Part shown: positions 17,400 through 27,000 of the stretch, one piece after another
Numbering within the stretch: the stretch's first letter is position 1
Layout: every line of letters starts with the position of its first letter
DNA from: Candidatus Sulfopaludibacter sp.
Lineage (GTDB): Bacteria; Acidobacteriota; Terriglobia; Bryobacterales; Bryobacteraceae
Direction of reading: 5' to 3'
Assembly: GCA_031292755.1 (NCBI GenBank)
Contig: JARLGM010000065.1
Span: 1 to 33,814 of the forward strand
DNA length: 33,814 bases
Notes under the pieces: model-generated
What the model was told of the DNA's origin: nothing
Database searches by the model: none
The model's input: only the letters and a program-made list of their open reading frames with translations
Position numbers and translations under genes: made by a program

Positions 17400-17952
17400 T
17401 GGCCTTGCCTGAAAGCTGCGCGAAGATCTCCCGATAGAAGGAGGGATGCGACTGCCACGTCTGCGCGGTCACCATGCGCCCATCCCGCACGGTCTGCTGG
17501 TCCACAAAGGTCGCCCCGGCTTGCTCCGCCTCCGGACGAACGTGCTCATAGCAGGTCACCCGTTTGCCGCGCGTCAACCCGGCGGTAGCCAGCACTTGCA
17601 CCCCGTGGCAAATGGCAAACACCCATTTCTCCTGGCGATCGAACTCCCGCACGATCTCGATTACCTTCGGGTTGTTTCGCAAGTACTCCGGCGCCCTGCC
17701 TCCCAGCACGAGCACCGCGGCGTACTCCTCGACTCTGACCTGGTCGAATGTCAGGTTGGCTTCCATACCGTAGCCACGCCGCTCGATATATGTGTCCCAG
17801 CCGGGCTTGAAATCGTGCATCACCAGGTTGAGCCGCCGTCGCGAGGGCGCCGCCACCTCCGCTTTCCAGCCTTCCTCCTCGAACCGATGCACCGCGTACA
17901 GGGCCTCATAGGATTCGCCACCGTCTCCGGTAATGATTACGATTTTGGACAT
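17383..17952 (-). CDS. DJ-1/PfpI-family protein
   Basis: 189 residues. The flavodoxin-like DJ-1/PfpI fold is indicated by the early Glu (ITGDGGESYEALYAVH), the nucleophile elbow with Cys in FAICHGVQVLATAGL, and the strand VLVLGGRAPEYLR. Family members include peptidases, glyoxalase/deglycase-like enzymes and chaperones; sequence alone does not separate them. The C-terminus (MVTAQTWQSHPSFYREIF) resembles the usual TGQNPxS segment but with changes. First gene of the overlapping minus-strand run and divergent from the PQQ dehydrogenase gene across 203 bp, which must hold promoters for both. Confidence 0.9.
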   Translation of the reverse strand: MSKIVIITGDGGESYEALYAVHRFEEEGWKAEVAAPSRRRLNLVMHDFKPGWDTYIERRGYGMEANLTFDQVRVEEYAAVLVLGGRAPEYLRNNPKVIEIVREFDRQEKWVFAICHGVQVLATAGLTRGKRVTCYEHVRPEAEQAGATFVDQQTVRDGRMVTAQTWQSHPSFYREIFAQLSGKASAARS

Positions 17953-18155
17953 ATCTACACTTGAGGGTACCGCCTTCTGCTGCGTCAGGTAGCCCTGGAC
18001 TCTGAGATCCCCGGGTCGCCGGAGTCAGGCAGAGAGTGAGATCGGGCTAAGCGTTGCGTTCCAGAACCCAGGGGTGATATTGTGCTCTTCGCGAGGCGAC
18101 CGGAAGCCTGAATGGAGTGCCGCCTGGCGCGGTCTGATCGCATCGGGGTGGCATC

Positions 18156-19931
18156 GTGATCGTTTTGGCTTTTTTACTTCTGGTCTTGGCCGAGCCGCTG
18201 CTGCCACAGCAGTCATTCGCCGGCCATTGTGCAGGCTGCCATGGGGAAGATGCCCGCGGGACCGCCAAAGCGCCTGGACTCGCCATGAATCCGCGAGTGG
18301 CGGAACAATCTACCGAGCAGTTGCGCGGCTATCTGCAGCGTGGCAATCCGGGCGCCGGCATGCCTTCCTTCGCCGACGTTCCCGCGGAAGAGTTGGCCTC
18401 GCTGGTGCGATACCTGCGCCGCATCAATGCCGACACCATTCTTGTACCCGTGGCAGAGCCCGGGTCCGGCCCCAGGATCGTCTGGGGTCCGCCACAGCCA
18501 GGCGACTGGCTTACTTATAACGGCAACGACTCAGGAAACCGGTACAGTCCGCTCGAACAGATTCGCGCCTCGAACGTGGCTTCGCTAAAGTTGAAATGGG
18601 TCTTCCCAATTTCATATTTCGGTTTGGAAACGACGCCGCTCGCCGCCTCCGGCGTGCTTTACGTCACGGGCCCGAACCAGGTGTTCGCCCTGGACGCGGG
18701 CACAGGTAATCCGCTCTGGCACTATTCGCGCCCTGCCAGCGCCGGGATGGTGGGCGATGCGAGACTTGGCACCAACCGTGGCGTGGCCATTCTGCGTGAC
18801 AAGGTCTACTTCGTTACCGACAACGCGCGCCTCCTGGCACTCGACCGCGGTACAGGAAAACTGGTCTGGGATGTTCCTCTGGCGCCCGAAATGCCTGCCG
18901 GAGAGCATCATACGTACGGCGGGACCATGGCGCCGCTCATCGTCGACGACATGGTCATCGCAGGTGTCGCCGGCGCCGACGAAGGAATCCGCGGTTTCGT
19001 CGCCGCTTTCAACTCCGATACCGGCGCGCTTGTCTGGCGGCGGTGGACCGTGCCGCGTCGTGGCGAGCCTGGTATTGAAACCTGGCAAGGGAAAGAACCA
19101 ATTACCGGGGGCGGCTCCACTTGGCTAACGGGCTCCTACGATCCCTCGTCCGACACCCTCTACTGGGCCACCGGCAATCCGTGGCCCGATGGAGACGACC
19201 GCGACCGCCCAGGTGACAATCTGTATACCGACTCCGTTCTCGCGCTGAATGCCAGGACAGGTGAGCTGAAATGGCACTACCAATTCACGCCTCACGATTT
19301 GAAAGATCGCGATGCTACTGAGCCCAACGTATTGATCGACAGCGTTTATAAAGGGAAGCCCGCCAAACTTTTGCTGCACGCCGATCGCAATGGCTTCTTT
19401 TACGTTCTGGACCGGACCAATGGGAAGCTATTGCTGGCCAAACCCTTCCTGCGACGTGTGGATTGGGCCAAAGGTGTCGGAACCGATGGCAGGCCGGTTG
19501 TCGCCGATTCCCGTGGCTGCCCCAGCGATGCGGCCAACTGGGATTCGACGGCCTTCTCGCCGGTCACCGGCCTCTACTATTTCATGGCGCTTGAAGAATG
19601 TGTCGGCAAGCCGACCGGCTACCCCGACCAGACAGGCCAGCGGTTTCTGCGCGCCATCAACATCGAATCAGGCGATATTGTGTGGGAGGTACCGCAGCGT
19701 GGGCCCGCGCGCGCCAAAACCTGGTCCGGCGTCCTGGCGACCGCGGGAGGTCTGGTGTTCTACGGACAGCCCAATGGCGGCTTCGCGGCAGTGGATCAGC
19801 GGACTGGCAAGGCGCTCTGGCAATTCCCCACGAACGTTCGGATGAAAGCGTCGCCCATGACCTTTACCGCGGGCGGCAAGCAGTACATCGCCGTGGCGGC
19901 CGGCCCGAACATCCTCTGCTTCGGCCTGTGA
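18156..19931 (+). CDS. Cytochrome c-PQQ dehydrogenase fusion (quinohemoprotein, heme at N-terminus)
   Basis: 591 residues. GTG start with GGGGTGG upstream. A short signal peptide (IVLAFLLLVLAEPLLPQQ) is followed by a cytochrome c domain at about residues 22-90 with heme motif CAGCH and probable axial Met in GAGMPSFADVP. Then comes an eight-bladed PQQ propeller beginning DWLTYNGNDSGNRYSPLEQI. Tryptophan-docking repeats are clear: ALDAGTGNPLW, ALDRGTGKLVW, AFNSDTGALVW, ALNARTGELKW, AINIESGDIVW and AVDQRTGKALW. The YWATGNPWPDGDD and WHYQFTPHDLKDRDA segments are those of methanol/ethanol-type PQQ dehydrogenases. Expected role: periplasmic oxidation of an alcohol or similar substrate, passing electrons to the built-in heme. 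Usual quinohemoprotein dehydrogenases carry the heme domain at the C-terminus, so the order here is inverted. Metal and substrate cannot be fixed by eye. Confidence 0.92.
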   Translation: MIVLAFLLLVLAEPLLPQQSFAGHCAGCHGEDARGTAKAPGLAMNPRVAEQSTEQLRGYLQRGNPGAGMPSFADVPAEELASLVRYLRRINADTILVPVAEPGSGPRIVWGPPQPGDWLTYNGNDSGNRYSPLEQIRASNVASLKLKWVFPISYFGLETTPLAASGVLYVTGPNQVFALDAGTGNPLWHYSRPASAGMVGDARLGTNRGVAILRDKVYFVTDNARLLALDRGTGKLVWDVPLAPEMPAGEHHTYGGTMAPLIVDDMVIAGVAGADEGIRGFVAAFNSDTGALVWRRWTVPRRGEPGIETWQGKEPITGGGSTWLTGSYDPSSDTLYWATGNPWPDGDDRDRPGDNLYTDSVLALNARTGELKWHYQFTPHDLKDRDATEPNVLIDSVYKGKPAKLLLHADRNGFFYVLDRTNGKLLLAKPFLRRVDWAKGVGTDGRPVVADSRGCPSDAANWDSTAFSPVTGLYYFMALEECVGKPTGYPDQTGQRFLRAINIESGDIVWEVPQRGPARAKTWSGVLATAGGLVFYGQPNGGFAAVDQRTGKALWQFPTNVRMKASPMTFTAGGKQYIAVAAGPNILCFGL

Positions 19932-20007
19932 CCGTATGCCATCGCGGACTCGATGCCGCGCCGGCAACTCGCATGCACACTTCGCCCCCGCGCAACGTAA
20001 TGTCTGT

Positions 20008-22416
20008 ATGCGACTCGCCGAAGAGTTTGCCCGGGACGCCCGCTATGCCCTGCGCGGCATGTACCGCGCGCCGGGGTTTGCCTGCGTGGCCATCCTGACG
20101 CTCGCGCTCGGCATCGGAGCCAACACCGCCATCTTCAGCGTGCTCTACGGTGTGTGGCTGGCACCGGCGCCCTACGCCCACGCCGACCGCCTGGCGGATT
20201 TCACCATGCAGCAGTTGAGTGGCGACAGGTTCAGCGGGGGCACCTCCTACCTGAACCTGGCCGATTGGAAGTCGCAAACCCGCCTCGCCGACGCCTTTGG
20301 CGTGCACCAGTACACCCATCAGGTCAACATCACGGGACTCGGCGAAGCCGAGGAGGCGATCGGCCACCGCGTTTCGGCGAACCTGTTCGCTCTGCTCGGT
20401 GCGCATCCCGCCGTCGGGCGACCCATCGAAGCCGCCGCCGATCTCGCTGCCGGTCCGCGCCAGGCCCTGATTGCCTGGTCGTGGTGGATGCGTCGCTTCG
20501 GCGGCGACCCGGCCATCGCCGGAAAGCAGGTCCTGGTTGACGGCGAACCCTTCACCATCACCGGCGTCATGCCCCGCGGCTTCGAATTTCCTCCCATGGG
20601 CTCCGATAGCTATCGCCCGGTAATCTGGATGTCCCTGAGTCTGACAGACGTGCAGATCGCCGACCGCGGCGCACATTCCCTGGGCGTGGTGGCGCGACTC
20701 AAGAACGGCGTTTCCCTCCGCCGCGCCCAGGCGGAAATGGACACCATCGCCGCGCGCCTGGCGCAGGCGTATCCCCGGGATGATGGCGGGTGGAGCGTCA
20801 AAGTCGCCGGCCTCACCGACGGCAGGCCGCTGGAGCAAGTGCGGCCGGCGTTGGTGCTGTTGATGTGCGCGGCCGGCCTGGTGCTCCTCATTGCCTGTGC
20901 CAATATCGCCAGCCTGCTTACCGCGCGCGCAGCCGGGCGCGAGCGTGAGATGGCGGTCCGGCGCGCCCTGGGTGTGACGTGGCAGCGCCTGGTTCGTCAG
21001 CTCCTCACCGAAAGCGCCATACTGGCCCTGTGCGGCGGCTGCGCGGGAGTGCTGCTGGCATTCGCCGGACTGCCCCTGCTGAAATCGGTTCTGCCGGCCA
21101 GCACACCGCGCGCGCAAAACATCGCTGTCGATGGCGCGGTACTGGCCTTCGCGGCAGCGGTGTCGCTGCTCACCGGCCTGCTGTTCGGCCTGGTCCCGGC
21201 GATGCGAACCCAGCCCCTCCGAAGGCGCAACCGGAGCGCACGATGGCTGGTGGCAGCGGAAGTAGCGTTGGCGCTCGTCCTTTTGCAGAGTTCGGGCCTG
21301 TTGCTCGAAAGCTTCCGCCGCGCCTTGCACACCGACCTCGGATTTCAAAAGGAGCACGTGCTCACCGCGCGCCTGCAACTGGCCAAGCGCAGCTACCCCG
21401 ACGGCAACCGCGTCCGTGCGTTTCGCGAAGAGCTGTTGAGCCGGGTCTCCGCCCTGCCCGGTGTGCAGTACGCCGGAACCGTCTCGTCGCTTCCCATGGG
21501 CATGATCGGGCAGGGGACGGACTTCGAAATCGCCGGGCGCCCCGAAACGGCGCAGCAGAAGCCCTTTGCGACTTACGCCAATGTCAGCACCGACTATCTG
21601 CGGGCCATGCGCATTCCGCTGGTGAGCGGCCGGTATTTCGATCGGGCCGATGGCCCGGGCGCGCCGCCGGTGACCATCGTCAGCGAATCGCTGGCCCGCG
21701 CCTGGTGGCCTGCGGGCGCGGCCCTGGGTAAGCGCATCCGCTTCGACAAAACCTGGTTCACGATCGCCGGGATTGTCAAGGATGTGCGACAGGCATCTCC
21801 GGAGCACGCCGGTGCAGGCCACATTTACGCGCTGAATCAGCAACTACCTCTCGCCAGCCAGGGCTTCGCCATGGGCAGATTCAACGTGCTGGTCATTCGG
21901 ACCGCGAGCGATACGGGCGCCATCTCCGCGGCAGTCCAGCGCGCCGTGGCCGCGATCGACAAAAATCAGCCGGTAGCCGAAATCACCACCATGACTCACA
22001 TTGTGGAGACCCGGCTGGAATCGCGGCGGCTTAACACGCTTTTGCTGGGAATGTTCGCAGGCCTCGCGTTGGGACTGGCCGCCGTGGGTGCGTTCGGTGT
22101 GGCATCGTATGCCGTAGCGCGCCGAACCCGGGAAATCGGCATCCGCATGGCGCTCGGCGCCACTCCGGGTTCGGTGATGAAACTGGTCGTGAAAGAGAAC
22201 CTGCTTCTGGCGGGCGCGGGCGCTGCCATCGGCTTCATGGGAACGGCGGCCTCCTCGCGCCTGCTTGCCAGGTTTCTGTTTGGCGTAGCTCCCGCCGAAC
22301 CTGCCATCCTCGCCGCCGCCGCCCTCGCGCTAATCGCCGTGGTTGCCGCCTCCGGCCTGTTTCCCGCGCGCCGCGCCATGCGCATCGATCCCATCGCGGC
22401 CCTCCGCGTAGAGTAG
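20008..22416 (+). CDS. ADOP-type (acidobacterial duplicated orphan permease) MacB/FtsX-like protein
   Basis: 802 residues from ATG 20008; the frame is open back to 19936, but homologous sequence begins at MRLAEEFARDARYALRGMYR. It has two MacB-like periplasmic domains and two FtsX-like membrane parts. The opening LTLALGIGANTAIFSVLYGV is the ADOP hallmark, and both FtsX blocks have the REMAVRRALG / REIGIRMALGAT coupling segment. Final residues DPIAALRVE are typical. ADOPs lack a dedicated ATPase gene beside them, as here. The ~80-residue N-terminal leader (helical, before the first membrane segment) found in many ADOPs is missing, so this is the short form. It follows the PQQ dehydrogenase by 76 bp. 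Likely role is mechanotransmission or efflux, not transport defined by sequence. Confidence 0.92.
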   Translation: MRLAEEFARDARYALRGMYRAPGFACVAILTLALGIGANTAIFSVLYGVWLAPAPYAHADRLADFTMQQLSGDRFSGGTSYLNLADWKSQTRLADAFGVHQYTHQVNITGLGEAEEAIGHRVSANLFALLGAHPAVGRPIEAAADLAAGPRQALIAWSWWMRRFGGDPAIAGKQVLVDGEPFTITGVMPRGFEFPPMGSDSYRPVIWMSLSLTDVQIADRGAHSLGVVARLKNGVSLRRAQAEMDTIAARLAQAYPRDDGGWSVKVAGLTDGRPLEQVRPALVLLMCAAGLVLLIACANIASLLTARAAGREREMAVRRALGVTWQRLVRQLLTESAILALCGGCAGVLLAFAGLPLLKSVLPASTPRAQNIAVDGAVLAFAAAVSLLTGLLFGLVPAMRTQPLRRRNRSARWLVAAEVALALVLLQSSGLLLESFRRALHTDLGFQKEHVLTARLQLAKRSYPDGNRVRAFREELLSRVSALPGVQYAGTVSSLPMGMIGQGTDFEIAGRPETAQQKPFATYANVSTDYLRAMRIPLVSGRYFDRADGPGAPPVTIVSESLARAWWPAGAALGKRIRFDKTWFTIAGIVKDVRQASPEHAGAGHIYALNQQLPLASQGFAMGRFNVLVIRTASDTGAISAAVQRAVAAIDKNQPVAEITTMTHIVETRLESRRLNTLLLGMFAGLALGLAAVGAFGVASYAVARRTREIGIRMALGATPGSVMKLVVKENLLLAGAGAAIGFMGTAASSRLLARFLFGVAPAEPAILAAAALALIAVVAASGLFPARRAMRIDPIAALRVE

Positions 22417-22438
22417 GCCGATACCCTATCATCGTAAG

Positions 22439-23580
<1,142 letters not shown>

Positions 23581-23584
<4 letters not shown>

Positions 23585-24750
23585 AAATCGATGCCGCATA
23601 TACCCGGGCCACGCTGGCGCTCCTGGTGCAAATCAACTCCATCAATCCCACGCTGGCGCCCGGCGCCCCCGGCGAACGCGAGATCGCCCGGTTCATCGCC
23701 GGGTCGCTCGAATCGGTGGGCCTTGCGGCGCAGACTCTGGAGCCTGAGCCCGGCCGCACCAGCGTGCTGGGACGTCTCTCCGGAACCGGCGGCGGCCGCA
23801 GCCTCATGTTGAACGCCCATTGCGATACGGTGGACGTGTCCGGCATGGCCGAGCCGTTTTCCGGCGCCATCCGCGACGGCAAGCTCTACGGCCGTGGCGC
23901 CTACGATATGAAGGGCAGCCTCGCCGCCTGCATGGCCGCCGCCAAGGCGCTGGTGGATTCCGGTACGCGCCTCCGTGGCGACCTCCTGATAGCCGCCGTG
24001 GCCGATGAAGAGTACGGCAGCCTGGGCACTAGCGACCTCATCCGCCACGTCAAGGTGGATGGCGCGATCGTCACCGAGCCCACCGCACTGGAAGTCTGCC
24101 TCGCCCATAAAGGCTATCTGTGGATCGAGGTGGAGATTAGCGGCCGCGCCGCCCACGGCAGCAAATTCGAACAGGGCATCGACGCCAATATGAAGATGGG
24201 CGCATTCCTAGCCCGCCTCGGCGAACTCGAACGCGATCTGCGCGCGCGCCTGCCGCATCCGCTCGTCGGGCCGCCCTCCCTTCATGCCGCCATGCTGAGC
24301 GGCGGCAGCGGACTCAGCACCTATGCCGCGTCCAGCAAAGTGCAGATCGAACGCCGCACCATCCCCGGCGAAACCGAAGCGCAGGCCGTAGCCGAAATCC
24401 AGGCGATTGCCGGCGCCCTTACCATGGAAGATCCCGCGTTCCGTGCGGAAGTCCGCCCGTTCTTCGTGCGCAATCCATTCGAAGTCTCCCCGGAAGCCCG
24501 CATCGTTCAGGCCGTCGATCGCGCCGTGACGAAAGTGCGCGGCCGTGCGCCCGCCCACTTTGGCGACACCCCGTGGATGGACGCGGCCCTCCTCCAGGAA
24601 GCCGGAATTGAAACCGTAGTCTGCGGCGCCGCCGGCGCGGGCGCTCACGCCGATGTCGAGTGGGTCGAACTCGACTCCGTCATCCAACTCGCCGAAATCC
24701 TCGCCGAGGCTGCCATCGACTATTGCCAGCGAACGATGCTGTCCAGTTAG
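23581..24750 (+). CDS. M20-family metallopeptidase/deacylase (ArgE/DapE/CPG2-like)
   Basis: 389 residues. The start ATG overlaps the phosphofructokinase stop (ATGA). All di-zinc residues are present: His80 and Asp82 in NAHCDTVDV, bridging Asp109 in GAYDMKGS, catalytic Glu143 and ligand Glu144 in ADEEYGS, a Glu in VTEPT, and the last His in GAGAHADVEW. The dimerisation lid follows KGYLWIEVEISGRAAHGSKF. No signal peptide, so it acts in the cytoplasm, removing acyl or carboxy-terminal groups from amino acids or small peptides. ArgE, DapE and carboxypeptidase G2 cannot be separated by eye and no arginine or lysine pathway gene is adjacent. Coupling to a glycolytic kinase is odd and probably reflects compact gene packing. 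Confidence 0.93.
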
Positions 24751-24775
24751 GCCGCCGCCGAGGGAGAAGCTCAAA

Positions 24776-24916
24776 TCAGGAAGCACCCTCGAAGAGACGG
24801 ACCGTAATATCCGCGAAGCAATCGAAGGGCACCTGAAGACGCTGCGCGAGTTTGGCGACCCCATCCCGCATCCGACGAGCGTGGCCAGAGACATTGAGAT
24901 CCAGCCGGCAGCGGAG
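24776..24916 (+). pseudogene. Remnant of a HicB-type antitoxin (C-terminal half only)
   Basis: The reading frame SGSTLEETDRNIREAIEG continues to HLKTLREFGDPIPHPTSVAR and IEIQPAAE. This is the conserved last half of HicB antitoxins, where it normally follows the domain that contains the LPGC motif. That first half is missing; upstream bases belong to the M20 gene, and no in-frame start with a ribosome site exists. No hicA toxin is visible. The fragment ends directly before a palindromic repeat copy at 24921, so an insertion or deletion at that repeat may have cut it. Identified from memory of the family pattern. Confidence 0.72.
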
Positions 24917-24920
24917 ACGG

Positions 24921-24965
24921 CGGGTTCACTTTCCGGTAAAAGCCGTTTCACGGCCGTCTACCGGG
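24921..24965 (+). repeat. Palindromic dispersed repeat, copy D
   Basis: CGGGTTCACTTTCCGGTAAA followed by AGCCGTTTCACGGCCGTCTACCGG. The outer CCGGTA and TACCGG are fully complementary. It matches the three other copies at 25463, 26449 and 27001 (minus) in order and spacing. It lies between two toxin-antitoxin remnants. Confidence 0.55.
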
Positions 24966-25122
24966 CTGGGGGAACCAATTCCGTCGTCCCGGTCTCGAAG
25001 GTCAGACTCCGCACGCATCTGTCCTCCGTACCATTTCGAGAGATCTTGGCCTGGCGGTTCCCAGCGGAAATCCGCTCATGCGAATACCGGCGGGATGCAG
25101 CGCAATTCCGCCGCCGGCTCCT

Positions 25123-25326
25123 TGCGGCCTCTTCGCCACGGGTGCCAAGTCAGGAATTCAAGCGAAACACGCTGGCCGCCTCCGTCTGATCCTCGGCCGT
25201 TTGAACGTGGCGACGAGCGCCCAGGACATGGACCTGCCAGGTTTGGATCTCCACGAACTCCGCGGTCCGGGAAGGGGTACGTGGGCCGTTAAGGTGAGCG
25301 GCAACTGACGCGTCGCGTTCTCATGA
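25123..25326 (+). pseudogene. Remnant of a HigB/RelE-family toxin broken by Trp-to-stop
   Basis: The frame reads LFATGAKSGIQAKHAGRLRL, ILGRLNVATSAQDMDLPG, LDLHELRGPGRGTWAVKVSG and then N-stop-RVAFS. HigB toxins of this group have the same order and end GNWRVTF...; here the Trp codon TGG is TGA at 25306-25308, and a second stop follows at 25324. The first about 15 residues and the last about 20 of a normal toxin are also missing. The protein cannot be a working RNase. It sits between the HicB remnant and a probable HigA tail, so this is the decayed core of a higBA module. Confidence 0.75.
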
Positions 25327-25334
25327 TCTCTGGG

Positions 25335-25412
25335 GATAAGTCGCAATATGATCTGTGGCACGCGGAACGAAACCGAAAACGATTGCGCGTGACCCGGTTG
25401 ACAGCCGCCTGA
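25335..25412 (+). pseudogene. Possible C-terminal tail of a HigA-type antitoxin
   Basis: In another frame from the toxin remnant, DKSQYDLWHAERNRKRLRVT RLTAA-stop resembles the tail of HigA antitoxins, which have LQxQYDLWxAE followed by basic residues and end in a stop soon after. The helix-turn-helix part is absent. It would mean that a deletion joined the end of the toxin gene to the end of the antitoxin gene. The match is short, so this stays tentative. Confidence 0.4.
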
Positions 25413-25462
25413 TCGGCATTCTTCAAGTCGCCAATCCCCACCAGTCCGGGCGAGGCTGTCGT

Positions 25463-25495
25463 ACGATAACGCCGTCTTTCAGCCATTAGCGAGGT
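25463..25495 (+). repeat. Palindromic dispersed repeat, copy C
   Basis: The core TAACGCCGTCTTTCAGCCAT then TAGCG at 25467-25491 agrees with copy A (26468-26492) at 22 of 25 positions. The outer arms (CGATAA / TTAGCG) are weaker than in the other copies. It lies about 70 bp before the TIGR03435 gene start. Confidence 0.55.
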
Positions 25496-25560
25496 GAGTG
25501 CCTCTTTTCCGTTTGTGCAGGGACGATCAAGAGCAATAATGGTTAGCGGAGAACGCGGCC

Positions 25561-26364
25561 GTGAAGACTTTCCTCCTTTTCCTCATCGCTGTTCCCGCGA
25601 CTTGCATTGAGAATGCCCAGGACGTCCCGATCCAACCGAAGTTCGAAGTGGCTTCGGTGAAGCGGACGGATCGCTGTTTCGCCGGCAACTCCTCCATCGA
25701 CCCTGGGTCCGTCACCTTGAAGGGAGTGCCTCTCAAGGGAGTCCTGATGGAAGCATTCCAGGTGAAGATGGAGCAGATCGAAGGACCTTCCTGGCTGGAA
25801 ACAGATTGCTTCGAGATCTCCGCCAAGATGCCGGAAGGCGCCACCAAAGACCAACTCCCGGCCATGCTTCAGGCATTGATGACCGAAAGGTTCAAGCTCG
25901 CCGCCCACCAGGAGGCGCGCCCGCGTTCGGGGTATGCGCTGGTTGTGGACAAGGGCGGTCCGAAAGTCAAGGAGGACGATCCGAAGACGAATTTCATGCG
26001 CAGTCCCGACGGCCGGCAGTTGTGGGCTTTTGGCGCCTCTGGCCACGGCTTACTGAAAGGTGTCATGACTATGGCAACGCTTGCCTCGAATCTTTCGAGG
26101 CAGGGGTACGGCCCCGTGCAAGATGCTACCGGCCTCACGGGAAAATACGACATCGACCTCACTTGGGCGCCAGACCCGGCCTTCGCGCCCAGGGACCCGG
26201 CGGCTTCAGCGGCCACGCTTCCGGGCGCCGACATTCCCGCGCCTGAAGGCCCCAGCCTTTTTACCGCGCTTCGGGAGTCGCTGGGATTGAGAATGGAGCG
26301 CCGGGATGTGCGGGTCCAATTCGTGGTGATCGACCACATCGAGCGGATTCCAACTGAGAACTGA
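25561..26364 (+). CDS. TIGR03435-family secreted protein
   Basis: 267 residues from GTG 25561. The signal peptide (MKTFLLFLIAVPATCIENAQ) leads to FEVASVKRTD, the usual opening of the family, then GPSWLETDCFEISAKMPEGA, LQALMTERFKLAAHQEARPR, GYALVVDKGGPKVKE, DATGLTGKYDIDLTWAPD and the end FVVIDHIERIPTEN. TIGR03435 is a large paralogous family almost confined to Solibacter-like acidobacteria; members often lie beside M56/BlaR-like peptidases, but none is present here. Function is unknown. No good ribosome site: GGAG lies 12 bases upstream. The gene lies inside the repeat-rich accessory patch, which fits the family's habit of spreading. Confidence 0.93.
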   Translation: MKTFLLFLIAVPATCIENAQDVPIQPKFEVASVKRTDRCFAGNSSIDPGSVTLKGVPLKGVLMEAFQVKMEQIEGPSWLETDCFEISAKMPEGATKDQLPAMLQALMTERFKLAAHQEARPRSGYALVVDKGGPKVKEDDPKTNFMRSPDGRQLWAFGASGHGLLKGVMTMATLASNLSRQGYGPVQDATGLTGKYDIDLTWAPDPAFAPRDPAASAATLPGADIPAPEGPSLFTALRESLGLRMERRDVRVQFVVIDHIERIPTEN

Positions 26365-26448
26365 GGTCTGAGCCATCCGCTACTGTCGGCGAGGCAGACT
26401 CCGGTCTTGAGTTTCATGACATTGACCGGGCCGATTGTGGACCCCGCC

Positions 26449-26497
26449 GGTCACTTTACTTTTCCGGTAACGCCGTTTTTCTGCCATTATCGGAAAG
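26449..26497 (+). repeat. Palindromic dispersed repeat, copy A (left flank of small gene)
   Basis: GGTCACTTTACTTTTCCGGTAA then CGCCGTTTTTCTGCCATTAT and CGGAAAG. Arms TTTCCGGTAA (26461-26470) and TTATCGGAAA (26487-26496) pair at 9 of 10 positions around a 16-base loop. Copy B in the opposite orientation lies on the other side of the gene at 26513-26980. Confidence 0.6.
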
Positions 26498-26512
26498 CGC
26501 TATGCTGGGCGC

Positions 26513-26980
26513 ATGCAACATCTGATCCGTGGCACCTTGGTTCTGGTCGTCGGATACATGACCGCAAGTGGCACGCTAGTGGGCCAATCCAGGGATGATC
26601 TGATGCGGAAGTACGGTCAGCCCCGGTCCGAGACATTTGTGATCCGCCCTGGTGTTGAGGTAAGGGCGACGTACGCGGAAGACGGGAGGATCACCGAATT
26701 ACTGATCGCTCCGGCGACATCGGATCTCATCAAGTCGCGAGGACGCGGGTTGAGTCAAGGATCTGTAAACGCCATCATCGATGAGTTGGTGCCGCTTGCG
26801 GCGCGAGGCAAATACGTAATAGCGGGATTCATCAACGCAGTTTGCCTTCCCGCGAACGACTGCGCAGGCAGCTTCCAAACGTACGAAAAGGTAACGATCT
26901 ACTACAATGCAGCCCCTGAAGGCGGCGTGTATTACGCCGTTGTCAGGTGGAACGACAAGATAATTCCTCGGCCACTGTAG
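26513..26980 (+). CDS. Small secreted protein of unknown function
   Basis: 155 residues from ATG 26513. The N-terminus (LIRGTLVLVVGYMTASGTLVG) is a probable signal peptide. The mature part starts SRDDLMRKYGQPRSETFVIR, reminiscent of small periplasmic proteins that begin with a DxxxKYGxP segment, and has two Cys (CLPANDC) seven residues apart that could form a disulfide. No catalytic motif was recognised. The ending (VTIYYNAAPEGGVYYAVVRW) suggests a beta-rich domain. There is no Shine-Dalgarno sequence. It is bracketed by inverted copies A and B of the palindromic repeat, so it could have moved or spread as a unit, although no transposase is present. Confidence 0.6.
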   Translation: MQHLIRGTLVLVVGYMTASGTLVGQSRDDLMRKYGQPRSETFVIRPGVEVRATYAEDGRITELLIAPATSDLIKSRGRGLSQGSVNAIIDELVPLAARGKYVIAGFINAVCLPANDCAGSFQTYEKVTIYYNAAPEGGVYYAVVRWNDKIIPRPL

Positions 26981-27000
26981 GCCAAAACAAGTGCGTCGTG

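Noticed and set aside
19864..21843. 659-codon open frame on the minus strand opposite the ADOP permease gene
   Set aside because: Antisense shadow of a strongly coding permease frame; composition is that of reversed GC-rich codons with no motif.
24653..25189. 178-codon frame containing the HicB-like segment as a complete gene
   Set aside because: It starts inside the M20 gene in another frame and only about 47 residues look like HicB; better called a remnant.
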